Below, piece after piece: positions 10,734 through 22,606 of a DNA stretch of 64,000 nt. The notes beneath the pieces were generated by a model, which was not told where the DNA came from, ran no database searches, and saw only the letters and a list, made by a program, of their open reading frames with translations. Position 1 is the first letter of the stretch. Each line of letters begins with the position of its first letter. Location: positions 682,001 to 746,000 of the forward strand of contig NC_009436.1 in NCBI RefSeq assembly GCF_000016325.1, given 5' to 3'. Origin of the DNA: Enterobacter sp. 638. GTDB lineage: Bacteria > Pseudomonadota > Gammaproteobacteria > Enterobacterales > Enterobacteriaceae. Made by a program: the position numbers and the translations under genes.

Positions 10734-10945
10734 GCGGTTTTCTCTCTCCCCGTGCGCACGTCGGCAGTTTTCTCCCACTCCCTTTGCGCATGACGGCGGT
10801 TTTCTCCCTCTCCCTGCGCGCACGTCGGTGGCTTTCTCCCTCTCCCTGTGCGCACGTCGGCGGTTTTCTCTCTCTCCCCGTGCGCATGACGGGGGTTTTC
10901 TCTCTCTCCCTGTGCGCATGACGGCAGTTTTCTCCCTCTCCCTGT
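10734..10945. repeat. Array of about seven 32-bp tandem repeats
   Basis: Five exact-length 32-bp units follow head to tail from 10762 (10762, 10794, 10826, 10858, 10890), with a slightly short unit before them and a last one from 10922 that runs into a REP-like hairpin. Each unit reads roughly CGGCGGTTTTCTCCCTCTCC followed by CTGTGCGCACGT or CTGTGCGCATGA. Units differ at a few positions. There are no unique spacers, so this is a satellite-type array and not a CRISPR. It occupies the convergent yabI-thiQ gap. Confidence 0.85.
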
Positions 10946-10966
10946 GGGAGAGGGGCGGGGTGAGGG
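10934..10966. repeat. REP-like hairpin element
   Basis: CCCTCTCCC and GGGAGAGGG (10934-10942 and 10946-10954) form a perfect 9-bp stem with a 3-nt loop, followed by GCGGGGTGAGGGC. Extragenic palindromes of this kind are common in enterobacterial intergenic regions. The pyrimidine-rich left arm is the part repeated in the adjacent 32-bp units. It may also act as a terminator for yabI or thiQ. Confidence 0.6.
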
Positions 10967-10984
10967 CATCAGACAACTCAGTAT

Positions 10985-11692
10985 CTAAACCGGCTGCGAA
11001 TGTATCCCCAACAGCGCTGAGGCGCTGGCGTTCCCGCTAAGCAGCGCCTGAGTCTCGCCGTCCCAGGCGATGCGTCCGTCGGCAATCACCACGGAGCGTG
11101 GCGCAATTCTGGCGGCGTCTTCCACACTGTGCGACACCATCAGCATCGTGAGTTGCTTCTGGTGACACACGTCTTTGACCAGCTGCAGCATCTCTTGGCG
11201 CAGTGCCGGGTCGAGCGCCGAGAACGGCTCATCAAGCAGTAAAATCGGCTGCTCCCGAACCAGACAGCGCGCCAACGCCACACGCTGACGCTGTCCGCCG
11301 GACAGTTCTCCCGGCAAGCGATCGATAAAATCCATCAGCCCCATCTGTCGGGCGATATCTTCAAGCTTCTCGCGCTGCGCAGCCGTCAGTTTCAGTCCCG
11401 GATCCATTCCTAGCCCGATGTTCTGGCGGACCGTCAGATGGGTAAACAGATTATTTTCCTGAAACAGCATCGACACCGGACGCTGCGAGGGCGGCGTGTG
11501 GGTATGATCCTCACCGTTAATCGTCATCTCCCCGCGCGCGGGCGGCAGGAAACCGGCAATCAAATTGAGCAATGTGCTTTTCCCCGCCCCACTGGGACCG
11601 AGGATCGCGATCATCTCCCCTTGTTGCGCGGTCAGGGTAAAACGCATCGGCAGGTGCTGGTAAAGCCAGGTTACATCAGTCAGTTTTAGCAT
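10985..11692 (-). CDS. thiQ: Thiamine/TPP ABC transporter ATP-binding protein
   Basis: ATPase of the ThiBPQ importer for thiamine and thiamine pyrophosphate. It has 235 residues (E. coli 232). Walker [10 protein letters not shown] at 32-40, signature LSGGQRQR at 130-137, Walker B ILLLDEP at 150-156, and a switch His in MVSHS. The frame runs open upstream to a TTG at 11902 inside thiP, but MLKLTDVTW at 11692 matches the family start. It overlaps the end of thiP by 17 bp, implying translational coupling. Confidence 0.95.
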   Translation of the reverse strand: MLKLTDVTWLYQHLPMRFTLTAQQGEMIAILGPSGAGKSTLLNLIAGFLPPARGEMTINGEDHTHTPPSQRPVSMLFQENNLFTHLTVRQNIGLGMDPGLKLTAAQREKLEDIARQMGLMDFIDRLPGELSGGQRQRVALARCLVREQPILLLDEPFSALDPALRQEMLQLVKDVCHQKQLTMLMVSHSVEDAARIAPRSVVIADGRIAWDGETQALLSGNASASALLGIHSQPV

Positions 11693-13286
11693 CACGCCCC
11701 GGAAGTTTTTCGATAACAGTGAACAAGGTAAAGCACAGCAGCAGGAGTAGCAGCGCCGTGACCGCGCCATCCTGACTGCGATAGGAGCCGATTTGCTGGT
11801 AGAGCCAGAACGGCAGCGTGCGGAAATCGTCATTACCAAACAGCGCCACGACGCCGAAATCGCCAATCGACAGCACGCTGGCAAAGGCCAGCGCCTGGGC
11901 AATGGGGCGTTTCAGTGCGCGGAGTTCGACCACTTTCAACCGCTGCCAGCCGCGCATTCCCAGTGACTGACAAAGCAGCGTGTAACGGGCGCTGACGTCG
12001 CGCATCGGGTTTTCCAGCACTTTGAGCGCGTAGGGTATTGCCATCAGCGCGTTGGTGAAAATCACGATGCCGTCCGCGTGCTCTGGTAGGCCGACAGTGC
12101 TGTTAAACAGCAAGAAGAAACCGGTCGCCAGCACAATGCCTGGCATCGCCAGAATCAGCATGCCGCTGAGCTCCAGCGCCTGTCCGGCGACTCTGGCCTG
12201 GCGCGCGTACAGCTCACGGCTGCTCCACAACAGCATCATGGTCAGCAAGACGCACAGCAAACCGGCACCCAGTGCAATGCGCAGCGAGGTGCCCGTTGCT
12301 TGCCACAGTAGCGGCTGTTGCAGCACAGAAAATACATTCAGATTGAGTCCATCCACCACCACCGCGAGCAGTGGCGGGAGCAACAGCAGCAACGCCAGCG
12401 CGATGAGCGTGATATCCGCAATGCGGCTGCGCCAGCGATCCTGTGGGTCGCGCCAGCCGCTGACCTGATGACTGCCCACTGCAATGGCTTTGCTCAGGCG
12501 CTGGCTAAGCAGCACCAGCCCCAGACAGCAGAACATCTGAACCATCGCCAGTATCGCCGCTCGGCCCGGATCGTAGTCAAAGCTCAGCGCCTGATAAATC
12601 GCGAGTTCAATGGTTGTCGCCTGCGGCCCACCACCCAGCGACAACACCGTCGCAAAGCTGGCGAAACAGAGCATGAAAATCAATGCGGCAACCGGGGGGA
12701 TCTGGCGGCGCAGCCACGGCCATTCAACAAAACGGAAGAACGTCCAGCCGCGCATACCGAGCTGTGCGGCGAGCTGGCGCTGTTCTCCAGGGATATTTTC
12801 CAGCGCCTGTAAAAACAGTCGCGTCGCCATCGGCATATTGAAAAAGACGTGGGCCAGCAAAATGCCCTGCAGACCATAAGGCGAGAAGGTCCACTCGATA
12901 CCGAAAACGTTGAGCAGCGCGGCGATCCAACCCTGTCGTCCGTAAACGCTCAGAATGCCGAATACGGCGACCAGCACCGGTAAAATCAGCGTCATGGCGC
13001 ACAGGCGCAACAGGATTAGCCTGCCGGGAAAGCGGCGTCGATACAGAGCGCGAGCCAGAAAAATCGCCGGTACAACGGAGAGCAGGGCAGAGAGAAACGC
13101 CTGCCAGAAAGAGAAACGCACGACGTGCCAGAGATAGCTGTCGTGCCAAAGCGCGACGAGATCGCTCTCTGGTGCGTTAAACCACAGCGCCAGAAATGCG
13201 CCCAGGCTGACGACCACCATCAAAATGGCGGCAATCAGCCCAGGAATCAGCCAGCCGGGGATCAGCGGCTGACGGCGCGTTGCCAT
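11676..13286 (-). CDS. thiP: Thiamine/TPP ABC transporter permease
   Basis: Inner membrane permease with a duplicated fold, 536 residues as in E. coli. Two binding-protein-dependent transport modules each carry an EAA loop: [18 protein letters not shown] in the first half and [18 protein letters not shown] in the second. About twelve hydrophobic segments are visible. It overlaps thiB by 25 bp and thiQ by 17 bp, so the three are one operon under the TPP riboswitch. Confidence 0.95.
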   Translation of the reverse strand: MATRRQPLIPGWLIPGLIAAILMVVVSLGAFLALWFNAPESDLVALWHDSYLWHVVRFSFWQAFLSALLSVVPAIFLARALYRRRFPGRLILLRLCAMTLILPVLVAVFGILSVYGRQGWIAALLNVFGIEWTFSPYGLQGILLAHVFFNMPMATRLFLQALENIPGEQRQLAAQLGMRGWTFFRFVEWPWLRRQIPPVAALIFMLCFASFATVLSLGGGPQATTIELAIYQALSFDYDPGRAAILAMVQMFCCLGLVLLSQRLSKAIAVGSHQVSGWRDPQDRWRSRIADITLIALALLLLLPPLLAVVVDGLNLNVFSVLQQPLLWQATGTSLRIALGAGLLCVLLTMMLLWSSRELYARQARVAGQALELSGMLILAMPGIVLATGFFLLFNSTVGLPEHADGIVIFTNALMAIPYALKVLENPMRDVSARYTLLCQSLGMRGWQRLKVVELRALKRPIAQALAFASVLSIGDFGVVALFGNDDFRTLPFWLYQQIGSYRSQDGAVTALLLLLLCFTLFTVIEKLPGRDAKTD

Positions 13287-14245
13287 TCACTGATCCATGC
13301 GGCGCGATGGCTGGAAACCTGTTGCGGGGTAAATTCCAGCGTGGTTTGTGGTTTGGTCAGCTGATCAAAACCTGCAGGCAGCGTCACGTTGGTTACCGGA
13401 TACATCCAGTTGCCGGTCGGGATCGCATTCTGGAATGCCGGAGAGACCATAAATTTCAGGAACTTTTCAGCCAGTTCAGGCTGTTTGCTGGCTGCCGTAC
13501 GTGCGGCCACTTCCACCTGCAAATAGTGCCCCTCAGAGAAATTCGCCGCCGCGTAGTGGTCTTTTTTCTCTTCGATGATGTGATACGCCGGAGAGGTGGT
13601 GTAGCTCAGAACCAGATCGCTTTCGCCCTTAAGGAACAGGCCGTAGGCTTCACTCCAGCCTTTGGTGACGGTAACGGTTTTCGCCGCCAGCTTCTGCCAT
13701 GCTTCTGGCGCTTTGTCACCGTAGACTTTTTGCATCCACAACAGCAGGCCCAGACCCGGCGTGCTGGTGCGCGGATCCTGATAAATCACGCGCCATTTCT
13801 GGTCGCTCTCAACCAGCTCTTTCAGGCTTTTCGGTGGGTTTTTCAGCTTATTTTTGTCATACACAAACGCGAAGTAGCCATAATCGAACGGCACGAACGT
13901 GTCATTTTTCCAGCCGCCGGGAACGTTAACCGCCTCGGAGGCCACGCCGCTTTTGGCGAACAGTTTGGTTTGTGAGGCCGCGTCCAGCAGATTCTTATCG
14001 AGACCCAGCACCACGTCGGCTTTGCTGTTTTTACCTTCCATGCGCAGACGGTTTAACAGCGAGACGCCATCTTCCAGCGCCACGAATTTCAGCTCGCAGT
14101 TACAGTCGGCCTCAAAGGCTTTTTTGACGACCGGCCCAGGGCCCCAGTCAGCGGCAAAGGAGTCGTAGGTGTAGACCGTTAAGACGGGCTTGGCAAAAAC
14201 AGGCAGCGCAAACAGCGCCAGCAGGGGGAGAACTTTTTTTAACAC
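13262..14245 (-). CDS. thiB: Thiamine-binding periplasmic protein
   Basis: Periplasmic receptor (TbpA) delivering thiamine and its phosphates to ThiPQ. From the GTG at 14245 it has 327 residues, the E. coli length, with a signal peptide MLKKVLPLLALFALPVFA and predicted cleavage before KPVLTVYTYDSF. The frame extends to 14293, but that would add 16 residues ahead of the signal peptide. GAGGTG sits correctly spaced before the GTG. Expression is controlled by the TPP riboswitch just upstream. Confidence 0.94.
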   Translation of the reverse strand: MLKKVLPLLALFALPVFAKPVLTVYTYDSFAADWGPGPVVKKAFEADCNCELKFVALEDGVSLLNRLRMEGKNSKADVVLGLDKNLLDAASQTKLFAKSGVASEAVNVPGGWKNDTFVPFDYGYFAFVYDKNKLKNPPKSLKELVESDQKWRVIYQDPRTSTPGLGLLLWMQKVYGDKAPEAWQKLAAKTVTVTKGWSEAYGLFLKGESDLVLSYTTSPAYHIIEEKKDHYAAANFSEGHYLQVEVAARTAASKQPELAEKFLKFMVSPAFQNAIPTGNWMYPVTNVTLPAGFDQLTKPQTTLEFTPQQVSSHRAAWISEWQRAVSR

Positions 14246-14289
14246 TTTGCACCTCAAAGTTGAGTGGCAAAGGATTTTGAGCGACAGCC

Positions 14290-14375
14290 TCAAATCCCTT
14301 CGCCGGCGTTATCCGGATCAGGTTCGACGGGTATTATCTCAGCGCACATCGTTGATGCAGCACCCCGTTGAGAAC
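14290..14375 (-). promoter_or_regulatory. TPP riboswitch (thi box; SroA) upstream of thiBPQ
   Basis: On the minus strand the thi-box core GCTGAGATAATACCCG is followed by GAACCTGATCCGGATAA and CGCCGGCGAAGGGA, with ACGGGGTGC pairing partners at the 5' end. These are the hallmark TPP-aptamer segments. It lies about 45 bp before the thiB GTG, consistent with ligand-dependent control of translation or termination. In E. coli this leader also accumulates as the small RNA SroA. Confidence 0.93.
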
Positions 14376-14413
14376 AGCAGTAGTGTAATGATTTGGTGAA
14401 TATTACGAAAGTG

Positions 14414-16069
14414 TTATGGTTCCGGCGGTGCAAACCAGGCCGATTTAAAGTCAAACCAGCCTAAGGTATTCATTCTCAAACCGCGCATACTGCGCTGCCC
14501 CTGGATCATCAGCCAGTGGTGGATAAGCGGAACCATCGCCTGCTGCGACAGCAACTGCTGGCACCAGACGGCGAGATTCATCTCCCCGGCGCGCCATTGT
14601 GCGGCGTCCTGTTGCCAGTCGCGAGCAATACAGTGTTGAATAAGCGGAATTTCAAACAGATGCGAGAACAGGGAGAAGTCGAGCGGCAGGGTGAAATTGG
14701 CGCTGTTGAGCCAGATATCGCTCACTGCTTCGCCGCGGTGCCACTCATCGTATTCTACTTCCTGAATCTCGAGCTTCACGCCCTCTGCCGCCAGCAGTTT
14801 GCTCATGATTCGGGCAATAAAGCGGTGTTCAACGTGCTCGCGATAATAGGTCAGGGTGATGGATTCCAGCCCGGCGGGTTTCTCGCCGCGCCCTGGACGG
14901 GCATGGTGCCAGCGAGGAAGGAGCCCATATGCCGGGAACCAGTAAGTCTGGTGCTGATCTTCCGCCTGATAAATCAGATTGGCAGGGGCGAGAATTTGGC
15001 TCACCCACTGGCGCACCTCACGGCTGGCTCCGCGATGTGTTCGGGCATCAAACAGCAGGTAGTAACAGCCCTCTTCAAGACGGCTCTCAACGGCTTTCTC
15101 GCCCTCGGTGGGGCCTTCCAGCGTCAGGCCAGGGCTGAACTCTTCGCTGATGTCGGGCAGCACCCAGACATTCACTTCGTCAATCAGTGCGCGATAACCA
15201 AAGTAATCATCAAAAGCGCGGATCTTGAGCTGATTATTGTTATTACGCGTCACCGCGTAAGGACCGGTGCCGACAGGCTGGCTGGCAAACTGGGGCATCG
15301 ATTGCCACTCGTGCGGCAAAATCATCGACGGCACATAGCCCATCAACCACGGCAGCCACTGATCGGGTTGCGAAAGTTCGATATCCAGCGTCCAGGCCGT
15401 CGGTGAGTGAATGCGTGAGATATGCGAATAGAGCGGCAGCTCGCGGGCACGCTGCAGCGACGCGATAACATCGCCCATTTCCAGCTCACGGCCATGATGA
15501 AAATGAATGCCTGGACGTAAAAAGAAGCGCCAGTGCAGGGGCGAAAGCTGCTGCCAGTGGTGAGCGATATCGGCTTCCAGTTCCCCGTTTTCCTCATTTA
15601 TTCGCGTCAGACCACTAAAGATCTGTCGTGCCATGTGCGTTTCGGATCGACGTAATGCGCTGCCGGGTAACAGGTTTTTCATCGGGCGATAGTAGAGAAC
15701 GCGCAGAATATGGCGTCCCTGGCGGAAGCTACGGCCTAAATGCGAGACCAGCATTTGACGCACCGCAGCCTTATCGCCGACCAGTTGCACCAGTTGATCG
15801 ATACGATCCTGCTCCAGCAGATCCTCGGCGCGCTGTTGTTGTAGGGCGAGACCGGTATAAAGGAACGTCAGGCGCGAACGTTTACCGCGCCCGGCTTCGG
15901 CCTCCCAGTTGAGCCAGCCCTGCTGCTGCATGGTGTTGAGCAGCGTGCGCATATGGCGGCGTGAACAGTTCAGGAGTTCGGCCAGCTCGTTGAGCGTGGT
16001 CTCCCGCTCCTGACCCTCGCAGCACTGCCAGAGGCGGATGAATTGTTGTTGCAGACGACCTGACGCCAT
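14414..16069 (-). CDS. sgrR: Transcriptional regulator SgrR
   Basis: Activator of sgrS during glucose-phosphate stress, 551 residues as in E. coli. An N-terminal winged-helix domain (about 1-115, with [27 protein letters not shown]) is fused to a solute-binding-protein-like domain that probably senses a small molecule. It has no signal peptide, so it acts in the cytoplasm. It is divergent from sgrS, with only 67 bp between its start and the sgrS 5' end. Confidence 0.95.
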   Translation of the reverse strand: MASGRLQQQFIRLWQCCEGQERETTLNELAELLNCSRRHMRTLLNTMQQQGWLNWEAEAGRGKRSRLTFLYTGLALQQQRAEDLLEQDRIDQLVQLVGDKAAVRQMLVSHLGRSFRQGRHILRVLYYRPMKNLLPGSALRRSETHMARQIFSGLTRINEENGELEADIAHHWQQLSPLHWRFFLRPGIHFHHGRELEMGDVIASLQRARELPLYSHISRIHSPTAWTLDIELSQPDQWLPWLMGYVPSMILPHEWQSMPQFASQPVGTGPYAVTRNNNNQLKIRAFDDYFGYRALIDEVNVWVLPDISEEFSPGLTLEGPTEGEKAVESRLEEGCYYLLFDARTHRGASREVRQWVSQILAPANLIYQAEDQHQTYWFPAYGLLPRWHHARPGRGEKPAGLESITLTYYREHVEHRFIARIMSKLLAAEGVKLEIQEVEYDEWHRGEAVSDIWLNSANFTLPLDFSLFSHLFEIPLIQHCIARDWQQDAAQWRAGEMNLAVWCQQLLSQQAMVPLIHHWLMIQGQRSMRGLRMNTLGWFDFKSAWFAPPEP

Positions 16070-16100
16070 AAAAGGGGAACTCCTGCCAAAAAATCATCAA

Positions 16101-16129
16101 TTTATTAATCCCTATATTAAGCCAATAAT
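16101..16129 (+). promoter_or_regulatory. Predicted sgrS promoter
   Basis: AATAAT at 16124-16129 lies about 8 bp before the conserved sgrS 5' end GATGAAGC, with TTTATT at 16101-16106 as a weak -35. A weak -35 fits an SgrR-dependent promoter. Confidence 0.5.
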
Positions 16130-16157
16130 CATTTCCGATGAAGCAAGGGAGTGAACG

Positions 16158-16310
16158 ATGAAGAGGTCAACCGCACGTCAGTTTTATCAGCAGTACTTTT
16201 TAGCGACAAAAGGAGTGTCCTGGCTGGCCCGCCAGTGCGCCGAGCAGCGGCTGAAAATGCTGGAAGAATTGATGCAGTGGGAGGTTACGCAAACGACTTC
16301 TGAACGCTGA
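16158..16310 (+). CDS. sgrT: Glucose uptake inhibitor SgrT
   Basis: Small protein encoded inside SgrS that blocks the PtsG glucose transporter directly. It has 50 residues, MKRSTARQFYQQYFLATKGV at the N-terminus and LKMLEELMQW near the C-terminus, matching the E. coli RQFYQHYF and LMQW motifs (43 residues). GGGAG lies 7 nt before the ATG. Six extra residues precede the conserved RQFYQ. The open frame, start signal and retained motifs support real coding. Confidence 0.85.
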   Translation: MKRSTARQFYQQYFLATKGVSWLARQCAEQRLKMLEELMQWEVTQTTSER

Positions 16311-16353
16311 CTTGCCTCGATCATGTGTGACTGAGTATTGGTGCTTATCACCC

Positions 16354-16382
16354 GCCAGCAAAATGTTTTTGCTGGCTTTTTT
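16354..16382 (+). terminator. Intrinsic terminator of sgrS
   Basis: GCCAGCAAAA and TTTTGCTGGC form a perfect 10-bp stem with a tight loop, followed by six T residues. The poly-U tail is also the Hfq-binding end of SgrS. Confidence 0.9.
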
Positions 16383-16430
16383 CGTTTACTATTCCACCTG
16401 TTTTTTCTTCGCTTTAACAAGGATCTGCGC

Positions 16431-17609
16431 ATGCTCTGGTTGATGACAATGGGCCGCCGCCTGAATGGGGTGTACGCCGCTTTTATGCTGGTGGCGTTTA
16501 TGATGGGCGTGGCGGGAGCGCTTCAGGCGCCGACGCTAAGCCTGTTTCTGAGCCGCGAAGTCGGCGCACAGCCGTTCTGGGTCGGGCTGTTTTATACTGT
16601 CAACGCCATCGCCGGGATTCTGGTGAGCCTGTGGCTGGCGAAACGCTCGGATAGTCAGGGCGATCGTCGCAAGCTGATTCTGTTTTGCTGTGCGATGGCT
16701 ATTGGCAACGCGCTGTTGTTCGCGTTCATCCGTCATTATCTGACGCTGATTACCTGTGGCGTGCTGCTGGCATCGTTGGCCAATACCGCCATGCCGCAGC
16801 TCTTTGCCCTGGCGCGAGAATATGCCGATAACTCGGCGCGTGAAGTGGTGATGTTCAGCTCGTTGATGCGTGCGCAGTTATCATTAGCGTGGGTCATCGG
16901 CCCGCCGCTGGCGTTTATGCTCGCGCTGAATTACGGCTTTACCATGATGTTCTCTATCGCGGCGGGGATTTTTGCCATCAGTCTGGTGCTGATTGCGTGC
17001 GTGCTGCCGTCGGTTGCCCGGATAGAGCAGGCGACCGATAAGTCGGTGACGCAGATTAGCGACTGGCAGAATAAAAACGTGCGCATGCTGTTTATCGCCT
17101 CGACGCTGATGTGGACCTGCAACACCATGTACATCATCGACATGCCGCTGTGGATCAGTAGCGATCTGGGTTTGCCGGACAAACTGGCGGGGATCTTAAT
17201 GGGTACGGCGGCCGGGCTGGAAATTCCGGCGATGATCCTGGCGGGTTATTACGTCAAACGCTTTGGTAAACGCCGGATGATGGTGGTAGCGGTTGCGGCA
17301 GGGGTACTGTTTTATCTCGGTTTAATTCTGTTTCACAGCCGCGAGGCGCTGCTGGCCCTCCAGCTGTTTAACGCTATTTTCATCGGGATTGTCGCCGGGA
17401 TCGGCATGCTGTGGTTCCAGGATTTGATGCCCGGAAGAGCGGGGTCAGCGACGACGCTTTTCACCAACAGTATTTCCACCGGTGTGATTCTGGCGGGCGT
17501 GATTCAGGGCGCGCTGGTGCAAAGCTACGGGCATTTTGCAGTGTACTGGGTGATTGCGGCGATTTCTCTGCTAACGCTGGCGCTAACCTGTCGCGTGAAG
17601 GATGTGTGA
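16431..17609 (+). CDS. setA: Sugar efflux transporter SetA
   Basis: Major facilitator superfamily sugar exporter, 392 residues as in E. coli, with about 12 hydrophobic segments. WLAKRSDSQGDRRK (about 71-84) is the MFS motif-A-like loop between helices 2 and 3. The frame extends to 16338, inside the sgrS pairing region, but the family start is MLWLMTMGRR at 16431 after AAGGATC. It lies directly behind sgrST, as in E. coli, where it belongs to the sugar-phosphate stress response. Confidence 0.94.
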   Translation: MLWLMTMGRRLNGVYAAFMLVAFMMGVAGALQAPTLSLFLSREVGAQPFWVGLFYTVNAIAGILVSLWLAKRSDSQGDRRKLILFCCAMAIGNALLFAFIRHYLTLITCGVLLASLANTAMPQLFALAREYADNSAREVVMFSSLMRAQLSLAWVIGPPLAFMLALNYGFTMMFSIAAGIFAISLVLIACVLPSVARIEQATDKSVTQISDWQNKNVRMLFIASTLMWTCNTMYIIDMPLWISSDLGLPDKLAGILMGTAAGLEIPAMILAGYYVKRFGKRRMMVVAVAAGVLFYLGLILFHSREALLALQLFNAIFIGIVAGIGMLWFQDLMPGRAGSATTLFTNSISTGVILAGVIQGALVQSYGHFAVYWVIAAISLLTLALTCRVKDV

Positions 17610-17651
17610 AATAAGAAGGGGGAGTTTAAAGCCTGGTTTTGCACGCTAATA

Positions 17652-17680
17652 AATAAATGGCCCGCTCGTCGCGGGCCATT
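17652..17680 (-). terminator. Terminator of the leu operon
   Basis: GGCCCGC and GCGGGCC (17659-17665 and 17671-17677) form a perfect 7-bp GC-rich stem. On the minus strand it is followed by ATTTATTTATT. It sits 5 bp beyond the leuD stop, between leuD and convergent setA. Confidence 0.8.
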
Positions 17681-17684
17681 CGCT

Positions 17685-18290
17685 TTAGTTCATAAATGCA
17701 GGCTGCTTGTTCTCGTAGGCTGCAATAGCATCTTCATGCTGTAACGTCAGTCCGATGCTGTCCAGACCGTTGATCATGCAATGGCGACGGAATGCATCAA
17801 TGCTAAAGGCATACGTTTTATCGCCCGCTTTGACGACTTCCGCTTCCAGATCCACTTCAAACGTGATGCCCGGATTGGCTTTTACCAACGCGAACATTTC
17901 GTCGACCTGCGCGTCGCTCAGCGTCACGGGTAACAGCTGGTTGTTGAAGCTGTTGCCGTAAAAGATATCGGCGAAACTCGGTGCGATGACAACCTTAAAG
18001 CCGTAATCCGTCAGCGCCCACGGAGCGTGCTCACGAGATGAACCGCAGCCGAAGTTTTCACGCGTTAACAGAATTGAAGCGCCTTTAAATTCCGGGAAGT
18101 TCAGCACGAATTCTGGATTCGGCTGTTGGCCCTGATCGTCAAGGAAACGCCAGTCATTAAACAGGTGCGCGCCAAAGCCGGTGCGGGTGACTTTCTGCAA
18201 AAACTGTTTTGGAATAATGGCGTCAGTATCCACGTTTGCCGCGTCCAGAGGGACAACCAGGCCTGTATGCTGGGTAAATTTCTCTGCCAT
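17685..18290 (-). CDS. leuD: 3-isopropylmalate dehydratase small subunit
   Basis: Partner of LeuC in isomerising 2-isopropylmalate to 3-isopropylmalate. It has 201 residues, the usual length. The conserved segments [11 protein letters not shown] (21-31) and [20 protein letters not shown], which form the swivelling substrate-recognition domain of the aconitase family, are present. It starts 10 bp after the leuC stop. Confidence 0.97.
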   Translation of the reverse strand: MAEKFTQHTGLVVPLDAANVDTDAIIPKQFLQKVTRTGFGAHLFNDWRFLDDQGQQPNPEFVLNFPEFKGASILLTRENFGCGSSREHAPWALTDYGFKVVIAPSFADIFYGNSFNNQLLPVTLSDAQVDEMFALVKANPGITFEVDLEAEVVKAGDKTYAFSIDAFRRHCMINGLDSIGLTLQHEDAIAAYENKQPAFMN

Positions 18291-18300
18291 GATTGTCTCC

Positions 18301-19701
18301 TTATTTTAAAACACGAATATCGGCGAAATGACCGGTGACAGCCGCTGCCGCTGCCATTGCCGGGCTGACCAGATGCGTGCGTCCGCCACGGCCCTGACGG
18401 CCTTCGAAGTTACGGTTGCTGGTCGAGGCGCAACGTTCACCCGGATTCAGGCGGTCGTTGTTCATTGCCAGACACATGGAACAGCCCGGCAGGCGCCACT
18501 CAAAACCGGCTTCAATAAAGATCTTATCCAAACCTTCTGCTTCCGCCTGCGCTTTCACCGGGCCAGATCCTGGGACGACTAACGCCTGCACGCCAGGTGC
18601 CACTTTGCGGCCTTTGGCAATCTCGGCAGCAGCGCGTAAATCTTCGATACGGGAGTTGGTGCACGAGCCGATAAAGACTTTATCGATCGCCACTTCAGTC
18701 AGCGGAATACCGGGTTTCAGGCCCATATAGGCCAGTGCTTTTTCGGCGCTGGCGCGCTCAACCGGATCGGCAAACGAGGCCGGATCGGGAACATTATCGT
18801 TCACGGAAATCACCTGACCTGGGTTGGTTCCCCAGGTGACCTGCGGGGCGATCTCTTCGGCCTGCAGCGTGACGACGGTATCAAAGGTTGCGCCTTCGTC
18901 CGTTTGCAGGGTTTTCCAGTACTCTACTGCATCATCAAAATCGTTGCCTTTCGGCGCGTGCAGACGCCCTTTCACATAGTTAAATGTGATGTCATCTGGC
19001 GCAACCAGGCCCGCTTTCGCGCCCATCTCGATAGCCATATTGCACAGGGTCATGCGGCCTTCCATGCTCAGCGCGCGGATCGCATCGCCGCAGAACTCGA
19101 CAACATGGCCCGTTCCGCCTGCGCTACCGGTTTTACCGATGATCGCCAGAACGATATCTTTGGCGGTAATGCCCGGTGCAGCATGGCCTTTGACTTCGAT
19201 TTTCATGGTCTTCGCGCGGCCCTGTTTCAGGGTTTGCGTCGCCAGAACATGCTCAACTTCAGAGGTACCAATACCAAACGCCAGCGCACCAAACGCGCCG
19301 TGCGTGGCGGTATGGGAGTCGCCGCAGACGATAGTCATACCCGGCAACGTGATGCCTTGTTCTGGACCCATTACGTGGACGATGCCCTGAAACGGGTGGT
19401 TCAGGTCGTACAGTTCAACGCCGAACGCGTTGCAGTTTTTAATCAGCTCCTGCATCTGGATGCGAGCCATTTCACCAGACGCATTGATATCTTTGGTCTG
19501 GGTGGAAACGTTGTGATCCATGGTCGCGAAGGTTTTGCCTGGCTGGCGAACCTGGCGGTTGTGCGCCCGCAGGCCGTCAAATGCCTGCGGAGAGGTGACT
19601 TCGTGCACCAGATGGCGGTCAATGTACAGCAGCGGAGTTTCGTTTGATGCTTCGTAGACAACGTGCGCATCAAACAGTTTTTCGTATAACGTCCTGGCCA
19701 T
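18301..19701 (-). CDS. leuC: 3-isopropylmalate dehydratase large subunit
   Basis: Aconitase-family catalytic subunit carrying a [4Fe-4S] cluster; 466 residues as in E. coli. The cluster cysteines lie in GSCTNSR and in GCSMCLAMN near the C-terminus. [21 protein letters not shown] is the substrate-binding signature. It is the third structural gene of leuABCD and starts 2 bp after leuB ends. Confidence 0.97.
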   Translation of the reverse strand: MARTLYEKLFDAHVVYEASNETPLLYIDRHLVHEVTSPQAFDGLRAHNRQVRQPGKTFATMDHNVSTQTKDINASGEMARIQMQELIKNCNAFGVELYDLNHPFQGIVHVMGPEQGITLPGMTIVCGDSHTATHGAFGALAFGIGTSEVEHVLATQTLKQGRAKTMKIEVKGHAAPGITAKDIVLAIIGKTGSAGGTGHVVEFCGDAIRALSMEGRMTLCNMAIEMGAKAGLVAPDDITFNYVKGRLHAPKGNDFDDAVEYWKTLQTDEGATFDTVVTLQAEEIAPQVTWGTNPGQVISVNDNVPDPASFADPVERASAEKALAYMGLKPGIPLTEVAIDKVFIGSCTNSRIEDLRAAAEIAKGRKVAPGVQALVVPGSGPVKAQAEAEGLDKIFIEAGFEWRLPGCSMCLAMNNDRLNPGERCASTSNRNFEGRQGRGGRTHLVSPAMAAAAAVTGHFADIRVLK

Positions 19702-19703
19702 GA

Positions 19704-22366
<2,663 letters not shown>

Positions 22367-22409
22367 GGGTTTGGTCCTTGTCTGTCCTGGGGCGCCTTGC
22401 TACGAGCAT

Positions 22410-22437
22410 AAAAAAACCCGCGCAATGGCGCGGGTTT
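22410..22437 (-). terminator. leu attenuator (intrinsic terminator)
   Basis: On the minus strand AAACCCGCGC pairs with GCGCGGGTTT around a short loop and is followed by a run of T. It lies between leuL and leuA. Ribosome stalling at the leucine codons of leuL should favour an antiterminator and allow read-through. Confidence 0.88.
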
Positions 22438-22456
22438 CTTGTTTACTGGAGACGAT

Positions 22457-22543
22457 TCAACGTTGAATTTCGTTCGCCAGCCTACCGCGCAAAAGAGATG
22501 CGTTTAGTAGTAGTAGGCTGAGAGAACGAACGGTACGAATCAT
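22457..22543 (-). CDS. leuL: leu operon leader peptide
   Basis: A 28-residue leader, MIRTVRSLSLLLLNASLLRG followed by RLANEIQR. It has four consecutive leucine codons, all the rare CTA, and three further leucines. This is the sensing element of leu attenuation. The same number of residues is found in E. coli, and the LLLLNA core is recognisable. Confidence 0.88.
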   Translation of the reverse strand: MIRTVRSLSLLLLNASLLRGRLANEIQR

Positions 22544-22577
22544 GAATCATGCTCCAGATGAATGCGTTATGCCTTTA

Positions 22578-22606
22578 GTGGTACTGGATATGCTGATCCA
22601 AGTCAA
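22578..22606 (-). promoter_or_regulatory. leuLABCD promoter
   Basis: On the minus strand the -35 is TTGACT (22601-22606) and the -10 is TACCAC (22578-22583), with a 17-bp spacer containing TATCCAG. The same arrangement, including the TATCCAG spacer end, is found at the E. coli leu promoter. Confidence 0.65.

Larger units (their letters stand above)
16137..16382 (+). ncRNA. sgrS: Small RNA SgrS
   Basis: Hfq-dependent RNA that base-pairs with ptsG mRNA and limits glucose uptake when sugar phosphates build up. The 5' end GATGAAGCAAGGGAGTG and the 3' pairing segment GTGTGACTGAGTATTGGTG (16324-16342) match E. coli SgrS almost base for base. The centre, which encodes SgrT, has diverged. It ends in a strong terminator. 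The estimated length of 246 nt is slightly above the E. coli 227. Confidence 0.93.

Noticed and set aside
10734..10945. Possible CRISPR array
   Set aside because: The 32-bp units are directly adjacent, with no unique spacers, and no cas genes are nearby.
10496..10969. 157-residue low-complexity reading frame on the minus strand, rich in Arg, Glu and His
   Set aside because: Its repeats are simply the 32-bp DNA repeats translated, it runs antisense into yabI, has no ribosome binding site and resembles no protein I know.
11693..11902. Longer ThiQ from a TTG inside thiP
   Set aside because: The extra 70 residues are an out-of-frame reading of thiP and are cysteine-rich noise; MLKLTDVTW at 11692 is the family start.
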